Of a stretch of 64,000 bases of DNA, positions 58,770 to 64,000 are shown piece by piece. The notes beneath the pieces were generated by a model. The model saw only the letters and a program-made list of their open reading frames with translations, searched no databases and was not told the DNA's origin. The translations under genes were made by a program, and so were the position numbers. Numbering within the stretch: position 1 is the stretch's first letter; every line of letters starts with the position of its first letter. Origin of the DNA: Nocardioides plantarum (GTDB taxonomy: Bacteria; Actinomycetota; Actinomycetes; Propionibacteriales; Nocardioidaceae). The stretch covers positions 248,001 through 312,000 of the forward strand of contig NZ_VDMS01000005.1 of assembly GCF_006346395.1 (NCBI RefSeq), in the 5' to 3' direction.

Positions 58770-58784
58770 TGAGACTCGTTATCA
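58770..58784. promoter_or_regulatory. Zur/Fur-like box near the zur-like gene
   Basis: TGAGACTCGTTATCA, a 7-1-7 palindrome with TGA/TCA ends like mycobacterial and Streptomyces Zur boxes, 62 bases before the start at 58847. Confidence 0.5.
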
Positions 58785-58846
58785 TTTCGGATAAGGTGGA
58801 CGGTGAGGCGGCGCGCCTCGGACGACGGACGATCGACGGGGCCCTG

Positions 58847-59272
58847 ATGAGCATCGAGGACAGCGAGCGCGAACCCACCTCGCTCTCACGCTCCACCCGT
58901 CAGCGGCGGGCGATCGAGGCCACGATGACGGGCTTCGACGACTTCCGCACCGCGCAGGAAATCTACGAGTCCCTGCTGCGGCAGGGGGAGTCGGTGGGTC
59001 TCGCCACCGTCTACCGCGGGATCCAGTGGCTGCTGGAGGCGGGCAAGGTCGACGTGGTGACGTCCGGATCCGGGGAGTCCAGGTACCGGCGCTGCAGCGA
59101 GACCCATCACCACCACCTGGTGTGTCGCGAGTGCGGCAGGACCGTCGAGATCGAGGGGCCGGCGGTCGAGCACTGGGCCGCGGCGGTGTCGGAGCGGTTC
59201 GGGTTCGTCGACGTCAACCACACCGTCGAGCTCTTCGGCACGTGCACCCGCTGCCGGGAGGACGACGCCTGA
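58847..59272 (+). CDS. Fur family regulator, probably Zur
   Basis: 141 residues from the ATG at 58847. N-terminal winged helix: TRQRRAIEATM, FRTAQEIYESLLRQGESVGLATVYRGIQWL. Metal sites: the HHHHLVC loop with VCREC, and CTRCRED near the end give the two CxxC pairs of the structural zinc site. It lacks features that would mark it as iron Fur, and the divergent SmtB-type gene and metal-binding protein point to zinc. It is therefore probably Zur, the zinc-dependent repressor of uptake genes. Earlier in-frame starts run through the likely operator. Confidence 0.88.
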   Translation: MSIEDSEREPTSLSRSTRQRRAIEATMTGFDDFRTAQEIYESLLRQGESVGLATVYRGIQWLLEAGKVDVVTSGSGESRYRRCSETHHHHLVCRECGRTVEIEGPAVEHWAAAVSERFGFVDVNHTVELFGTCTRCREDDA

Positions 59273-59313
59273 ACCGCGACCCATGACGCCGACGCCCTCA
59301 GGGACGAAGGTCC

Positions 59314-60816
59314 TCAGGGCAGCAGCGAGGCCCTCAGGTCGAAGGTCGCGGTGCCACCCTCGGCCAGGACGACGGACACCTCGATCTCGTCGGTGGCGGC
59401 CACGTTCTTGTGGGGTCCGGAGATGAACCGGGTGTCGGCCTCGCCGGGGCGCACCTTGACCGCGATCCAGTCCTTGAGCTGGCCGTCGCGCGGGGTCCAG
59501 GTCCAGCGGCACGTACGGGTGCCTCCGGCGCTGGCCGTGACGTGTATCTGCTCGACCCCGCGGCACTCGCCGAAGTAGAGGGCGAGTCGCAGGGACTCCA
59601 GGCCCTCGGCCGGGAACCTCACCCCACCGCTGGCGGTGAATCGGCAGGTCACGCGGGCCTCGCCCGCCGGCTCCACGGTCACCGAGCCGGTCGAGTCCGG
59701 CGCTGGCACGACGGACTCGGACGCGACGTCGACGAAGTCGTGATGCGTCGTGAGCGGCGCCTCGACGCGGGTGCGCGGGCGCCCGCCGGCTTCGCGCACC
59801 CGACGTGAGGGGCCGGGGTCGCGCGAGGCCACGACCAGGGCCCACACGTTGGACAGCGGCTCGACGTGGTGGGCGTAGAGCCCGGCACCCTCGAGCATGT
59901 CCTTCAGGCGCGAGATGCCGAACACCGTGACGTGCCCCCACACGCCCTCGAGCCGTCCGATCAGCGGGACGGAGAAGATGAGGTCGGCGCCCTCGGGAAG
60001 CGCGTCGGCGAGCGTGCGCAGGGCGAGCTCGGGGTCGGGCACGTGCTCGAGCACCTCGCAGCAGATGACGAGGGTGGCGTCGGCCAGCTCGGGCTTGTCG
60101 CCGGTCAGGTCGTAGAGGTCACCCTTCTCGAGCGTGATCGGCGCGTCCGCCAGGTCGTTGGCCGCGAACAGCTCGATCGCCTCGGGGACGTAGGAGTCGA
60201 CGATGTCGATGCCGTGGTAGGCGGCGACGCCGGTGCCCTTGATCAGCTGGGCGGCGAGTGACCCCTTGCCGAACCCGACGTCGAAGACCCGGTCGCCGGC
60301 GCGTGCGAAGTCCATCATCCGGCGGTAGCGCAGCCGGTTGTTGACGCTCTCGCGCGACTCGGTCCACTCGTCGTCGACCGCGTGCACCAGCTGGACGATC
60401 GTGTCGTCGGCATAGGCCCGCCATGCGTCGACCTCGCGCCCGAACACCTGCCGGGCCGCTGAGACGCTGAGCCGCTCGTAGGCGTCGACGAGCTGCCACC
60501 CCGCGCGTACGGCGGCCGCCTCGGACGGGTCGGCGACCTCGAGCTCCATCCGCGAACCGACCGGACCGGGCTGGGGGACGACCCGGATCATGCGACCCGG
60601 GATGCCGGCGGGACCGTAGCCCTGGGGTGCCGGACGCTTGGTGGGGGGCGACGGTGCGGTCGGGGTCTCGGCCGGCGTCTCCTCGACGGCCGGCTCGACG
60701 GCCGGCTCGATGGCCGGCTCGCGCTCGGGCGCGGTGCGCCCCGGCAGGGCGCGGCGCAGGCGTCGCGCCGCGGTCGTCAGGGCTGCCGAAGCGGGACGGT
60801 CGGTCGACGAGGCCAT
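59314..60816 (-). CDS. Class I SAM-dependent methyltransferase with C-terminal beta domain
   Basis: 500 residues from the ATG at 60816. The first 100 residues are basic and then Pro/Glu/Thr-rich with repeated EPAVE units. The Rossmann methyltransferase domain (about 150-335) has motif I VFDVGFGKGSLAAQL, GIDIVDSYVPEA and CCEVLEHVPDPEL. The last 150 residues form a beta-rich domain of unknown role (RFTASGGVRFPAEG, TASAGGTRTCRWTW). The substrate is unknown. It is divergent from the SGNH lipoprotein gene. Confidence 0.85.
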   Translation of the reverse strand: MASSTDRPASAALTTAARRLRRALPGRTAPEREPAIEPAVEPAVEETPAETPTAPSPPTKRPAPQGYGPAGIPGRMIRVVPQPGPVGSRMELEVADPSEAAAVRAGWQLVDAYERLSVSAARQVFGREVDAWRAYADDTIVQLVHAVDDEWTESRESVNNRLRYRRMMDFARAGDRVFDVGFGKGSLAAQLIKGTGVAAYHGIDIVDSYVPEAIELFAANDLADAPITLEKGDLYDLTGDKPELADATLVICCEVLEHVPDPELALRTLADALPEGADLIFSVPLIGRLEGVWGHVTVFGISRLKDMLEGAGLYAHHVEPLSNVWALVVASRDPGPSRRVREAGGRPRTRVEAPLTTHHDFVDVASESVVPAPDSTGSVTVEPAGEARVTCRFTASGGVRFPAEGLESLRLALYFGECRGVEQIHVTASAGGTRTCRWTWTPRDGQLKDWIAVKVRPGEADTRFISGPHKNVAATDEIEVSVVLAEGGTATFDLRASLLP

Positions 60817-60965
60817 GCGCAGGAGACTAGACGGGTGCGGCAGACGGGACCGGCAGACGGGACCCGCAGCCGGCCTGGGCCGTCCACGCCGACCTGCAAC
60901 GGATACCGTGGGTGCATGGTGTGCGCCTCGACCGTCCTGCACGCGCCCTCGCCTCTGACGCGGTC

Positions 60966-62030
60966 GTGAGGGCCACCTCCCGCCGGCTGGTCGTCGCGCT
61001 CGCGCTCGGTGCCCTCGTGCTCGCCGGCTGCGGCGGCGGCGCGTCCGACGCCGGCCCGTCGGACCCGTCGTACGCCGCCTCCGACCGGCCCACCACGGAC
61101 CGGCCGACCAGCGCGGCACCGAGCGCCCCGGCCAAGCCGGTGCGCCGCGACCGGCTCCTCCCGCCCCTCGCGCACGTCCGCAGCGACCGGCCCGACCTCT
61201 ACGCCGACGGCTGCCAGGTCGCTCCCGAGTCCGACGAGCCGACCGGCTGCGCCTACGGGGCATCGGCGCAGGACGCGACCGCCACCATCGCGGTCATCGG
61301 CGACTCCAAGTCCGCGCAGTGGTCGACGGCCCTGCAGCGACTGGCGGAGACCCGCGGGTGGCGGGTCCTGATCTACACCAAGTCGGGCTGCGCGGCGGTG
61401 GCCGTCCCGATGAGCATGGACGGGGAGGAGTACGCGTCGTGCACCCGCTTCGACCGCACCGTCAGTGCGGAGCTGGTGGCCAACCCCGTCGACCTGCTGC
61501 TCACCTCCAACACCTCGGACACCGCCCTGGTCACCGACCTGGCCCCGGGCCAGGACGCCCGCGAGGCGAGCCTCGACGCCTTCGTGGCGGGGGAGAAGAA
61601 GGCCTGGACCACCTGGATCGAGGCCGGCAACCGGGTCGCGGTGATCAGCGACATCCCGCGACCGACACGGAGCGGGAGCATCTTCGACGTCCCGAGGTGC
61701 GTCGAGAAGCACCGCGACTACCTCGAGCGGTGCTCGTTCGACCGGGCCGCTGGTGAGGCACTCTCCGGCCGCACGGGCCAGGTGCGCGGGGTCGAGGAGA
61801 TGGGGGCCGTCGACGTGAGCCCCGCCCTCCTGGGCGAGGACGTGCCCGGCGCGACCGACGCGCCGCTGGCGTGGGTCGACCCGCTCGGGATCCTCTGCCC
61901 CCAGGGGACCTGCCCGCCGGCCGACGGCCGGATCCTCATCTACCGCGAGGGCTCCCACCTCACCGACACCTACGTCGCCTCGCTGACCGACCGCATCGGC
62001 GCGGTCATGACGGCCCTCGGGCTGCCGTGA
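60966..62030 (+). CDS. Secreted SGNH-type lipoprotein
   Basis: 354 residues from GTG 60966. Lipobox VLAGCGGG near residue 20, then a Ser/Thr/Pro/Ala spacer. The SGNH fold is visible as AVIGDSKSAQW (block I serine), LLTSNTSDTA (block III asparagine region) and the C-terminal block V GSHLTDTY. It resembles the C-terminal SGNH domain of OafA-type acyltransferases, which acylate surface polysaccharides, but has no acyltransferase-3 membrane part. Its stop overlaps the chrA GTG. Confidence 0.85.
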   Translation: MRATSRRLVVALALGALVLAGCGGGASDAGPSDPSYAASDRPTTDRPTSAAPSAPAKPVRRDRLLPPLAHVRSDRPDLYADGCQVAPESDEPTGCAYGASAQDATATIAVIGDSKSAQWSTALQRLAETRGWRVLIYTKSGCAAVAVPMSMDGEEYASCTRFDRTVSAELVANPVDLLLTSNTSDTALVTDLAPGQDAREASLDAFVAGEKKAWTTWIEAGNRVAVISDIPRPTRSGSIFDVPRCVEKHRDYLERCSFDRAAGEALSGRTGQVRGVEEMGAVDVSPALLGEDVPGATDAPLAWVDPLGILCPQGTCPPADGRILIYREGSHLTDTYVASLTDRIGAVMTALGLP

Positions 62031-63388
62031 CCGGGGCGGGTGCTCGGCCCGACGTGGTACCGCTGCGTCAGGCCGCCCGCACCTGGTTCCTGATCTCGCT
62101 GCAGACCTTCGGTGGCCCCGCGGGGCAGATCGCGGTGATGCAGCGGACGCTCGTGGACGAGCAGCGGTGGATCGGGCAGCAGCGCTTCCTGTTCGCCCTG
62201 TCCTACTGCACGCTGCTCCCCGGACCCGAGGCCCAGCAGCTCGCGACGTACGTCGGCTGGCTGCTGAACGGCGTGCGCGGCGCCCTGGTCGCCGGTGTCC
62301 TGTTCATCCTGCCGGGCGTCGTGACCCTGCTCGCGCTGTCGGCGGTCTACGTCGGCCTCGGGGACACGACCGTGGTCGAGTCGCTCTTCCTCGGGCTGGG
62401 CCCGGCGGTGATCGCGATCGTCGCGCAGGCCGTCGTACGCCTGGCGGGGCGGGGGCTGGCGCACCCGGCGCTGACGGTGCTGGCCGCGGTCGCGTTCGTC
62501 GCCCTGGCGGCGTTCTCGGTGCCGTTCCCGGCCGTGGTCGCCGCGGGTGCCGTGGTCGGCTGGGTCCTGGGGCGCCGGGTCCCGGGCCTCGCTGCGCAGG
62601 CGAGGGCGGTCCCGGACGACGGCCCGGCGCCCCTCGTCAGCGACGACGCGCTGCACACCGAGCGGCCCTCGGGGCGGCGTACGGCGACGATCCTTGTCAC
62701 CGGGCTGGCGCTGTGGGCGTTGCCGGTCGCGGTGGCCGCGGTGGTGTTCGGCCGCACGAGCGTCTACGTGGACCAGGGCCTGTTCTTCTCCGGCGCCGCC
62801 GTGGTGACCTTCGGCGGCGCGTACGCCGTGCTGGCCTACGTCGCGCAGCAGGCGGTCTCCACCTACGCGTGGTTGGCCCCCGGCGAGATGGTCCGCGGGC
62901 TCGCGCTCGCCGAGTCCACCCCCGGGCCGCTGGTCATGGTGGTGCAGTTCGTCGCGTTCGTCGGCGCCTACCGCGACCCCGGCTCGCTGAACCCCTGGGT
63001 GGCCGCCGTGCTGGCCGCCCTGCTCACCACGTGGGTCACCTTCGTGCCGTGCTTCCTGTTCATCCTGCTCGGGGCGCCGTACGTCGAGCGCCTGCGGGGC
63101 AACCGGTCGCTCGCCTCGGCGCTCACCGGGATCACCGCGGCCGTCGTGGGGGTGATCGCGAGCCTGGCCGTCTACTTCGCCGTGCACACGCTCTTCGGCC
63201 GCACCGAGCCGCTCACCGGCGGCCCGTTCGACCTCGAGGTGCCCGTCGTCGGCTCGGTGCGGTGGGCGGCCCTCGCCATCACCGCGGTGGCTCTGGTGCT
63301 CGTGCTCCGGCTGGGCTGGAGCCCGCTGCGCACGCTCGGCGTGTGTGCCGTGGTGGGCATGGTGGTCGGGCTCGCGACGAACGTCTGA
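62027..63388 (+). CDS. chrA: Chromate efflux transporter ChrA
   Basis: 453 residues, GTG start. Two homologous CHR halves, about 12 membrane helices. Signatures FLISLQTFGGPAGQIAVM and GPEAQQLATYVGWLL in the first half, and AVVTFGGAYAVLAYVAQQAV and ESTPGPLVMVVQFVAFVGAY in the second. The family moves chromate, and possibly sulfate-like anions, out of the cell. The overlap with the SGNH lipoprotein gene suggests one transcript, an unusual partner. Confidence 0.93.
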   Translation: MTGAGARPDVVPLRQAARTWFLISLQTFGGPAGQIAVMQRTLVDEQRWIGQQRFLFALSYCTLLPGPEAQQLATYVGWLLNGVRGALVAGVLFILPGVVTLLALSAVYVGLGDTTVVESLFLGLGPAVIAIVAQAVVRLAGRGLAHPALTVLAAVAFVALAAFSVPFPAVVAAGAVVGWVLGRRVPGLAAQARAVPDDGPAPLVSDDALHTERPSGRRTATILVTGLALWALPVAVAAVVFGRTSVYVDQGLFFSGAAVVTFGGAYAVLAYVAQQAVSTYAWLAPGEMVRGLALAESTPGPLVMVVQFVAFVGAYRDPGSLNPWVAAVLAALLTTWVTFVPCFLFILLGAPYVERLRGNRSLASALTGITAAVVGVIASLAVYFAVHTLFGRTEPLTGGPFDLEVPVVGSVRWAALAITAVALVLVLRLGWSPLRTLGVCAVVGMVVGLATNV

Positions 63389-63521
63389 GGGCTCGCCGCC
63401 AGGTACCTCAGGCGGTGTTCGGCCCGGGGTCGGTGCCCGCAGCGAGCGCGACGGCGAGGACTCCGCTCTGGTGCTGTAACTTGATTCGTTCACCACAGAT
63501 AACAGGACGGCAGGCGGCGCA

Positions 63522-64000
63522 GTGACTGCAGCATCGACGAGGGCGTGGGTGGCGCGTGTGCTGGCCCTGGTGATCCTGGCGCTCGGGCTCGCCGCCGCCG
63601 TGGGCGCGCCGACCGCGAGCGCGGCCGGCGAGGAGAAGCGGCCGGTGCTCCGGGTCGGCACCGAGGGCACCTACCCGCCGTTCAGCTACGAGGACGGCGG
63701 CGACCTCAAGGGCTACGACATCGACGTGATGAAGGCCGTCGCCGACGAGGCCGGGTTCGACGTCGAGTTCGTGGAGGCGCCGTTCGACGCGCTGTTCCCG
63801 GCGCTCGACTCCGGACGCATCGACGTCATCGCCAACCAGGTCACGATCAACCCCGAGCGCGAGGCGCGCTACCTGTTCACCCGCCCGTACACCTACTCGC
63901 GCGGCGTCATCGTCACCGCGACCGACACCGACGACATCACGACGCTCGCCGATCTCAAGGGGCAGACGGCCGCGCAGTCCGAGACCAGCAACTGGGCGCA
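63522..64000 (+). CDS. Amino-acid-type ABC transporter solute-binding protein (partial)
   Basis: Only the first 159 codons are in the window; the gene runs off the end. GTG start, then a signal peptide (hydrophobic VLALVILALGLAAAVG, cleavage near ASAAG). The family 3 solute-binding fold is clear: LRVGTEGTYPPFSYEDGG, LKGYDIDVMKAVADEAG, VEAPFDALFPALDSGRIDV and FTRPYTYSRGVI. The ALDSGRIDVIANQ pattern resembles cystine-binding proteins, but the ligand cannot be fixed. Confidence 0.88.
   Translation, partial: MTAASTRAWVARVLALVILALGLAAAVGAPTASAAGEEKRPVLRVGTEGTYPPFSYEDGGDLKGYDIDVMKAVADEAGFDVEFVEAPFDALFPALDSGRIDVIANQVTINPEREARYLFTRPYTYSRGVIVTATDTDDITTLADLKGQTAAQSETSNWA

Larger units (their letters stand above)
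58617..58846. other. Divergent regulatory gap of the zinc locus
   Basis: 230 bases between the SmtB-type gene and the zur-like gene. It holds two 15-base palindromic boxes (58629-58643 and 58770-58784) and another stem (GACTCG/CGAGTC near 58726-58745). Less GC-rich than its surroundings. An in-frame upstream extension of the zur-like gene runs through the second box, which argues for the start at 58847. Confidence 0.6.

Noticed and set aside
58736..58846. Longer N-terminus for the Zur-like protein.
   Set aside because: The extension runs through a likely operator box and is not family-like.
59292..59321. Possible terminator hairpin after the zur-like gene (CCCTCAGGGAC / GTCCTCAGGG).
   Set aside because: The arms do not pair well in the inverted sense, being closer to a direct repeat, and no T-tract follows.

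Overview
This 64 kb window is a very GC-rich chromosomal segment of an actinobacterium. A member of the Nocardioidaceae or a close relative is most likely. The evidence is the GTG/ATG start usage, frequent 4-nt and 1-nt gene overlaps, probable leaderless promoters (TANNNT six to eight bases before a start codon), menaquinone-linked complex I, a fused KorA, a YajQ/tRNA-Tyr pair and the infA-rpmJ-rpsM-rpsK-rpsD-rpoA-rplQ block. No phage genes, transposase, rRNA operon or CRISPR array were seen. Most of the window is ordinary core genome.

Layout. 0-8.2 kb: envelope and accessory genes (a membrane protein, a CPA1 antiporter fused to a UBP zinc finger, an NmrA-type reductase, a GNAT, a metallo-hydrolase, isochorismate synthase, an L,D-transpeptidase). 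8.3-28.5 kb: a respiratory block with menG, three tandem AIM24 genes on the other strand, the fourteen-gene nuoA-N operon preceded by a good candidate Rex operator, and a long-chain polyprenyl diphosphate synthase overlapping nuoN. Together with menF this puts several menaquinone genes around complex I, which reduces menaquinone. 28.5-29.2 kb: a gene-free zone bounded by an inverted repeat and containing long C homopolymers. 29.2-38.4 kb: rarD, a small secreted protein, the 2-oxoglutarate:ferredoxin oxidoreductase korAB, a sulfate ABC transporter operon and yajQ. 38.6-45.1 kb: tRNA-Tyr, a collagen-like secreted protein, a luciferase-family oxidoreductase, and the translation/RNA polymerase block. 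45.1-55.6 kb: panE, ispH, a GtrA/GT2 pair, a YciO-type protein, a small membrane protein, rmuC, xthA, a TPR-BTAD regulator and ychF. 55.6-58.0 kb: a small accessory patch with an orphan gene between two copies of the ychF 3' end, then a hipBA toxin-antitoxin pair with an operator array. 58.0-59.3 kb: a zinc-homeostasis locus (SmtB-type ArsR repressor, a His/Cys-rich metal-binding fusion protein, a Zur-type Fur regulator). 59.3-64 kb: a methyltransferase, an SGNH lipoprotein overlapping chrA, and the start of a solute-binding protein gene cut by the window end.

The most unusual observations are: two 170-bp MITE-like elements with terminal inverted repeats and CTAG ends, whose ends supply the stop codons of ispH and xthA; the duplicated ychF 3' end that flags a small insertion; the His-rich/Cys-rich metallothionein-like fusion beside smtB and zur with two Zur-like boxes; a repeat inserted at the nuoF-nuoG junction that duplicated the nuoG start and created a 27-codon linking reading frame; and the inverted-repeat/poly-C zone after the polyprenyl synthase gene.
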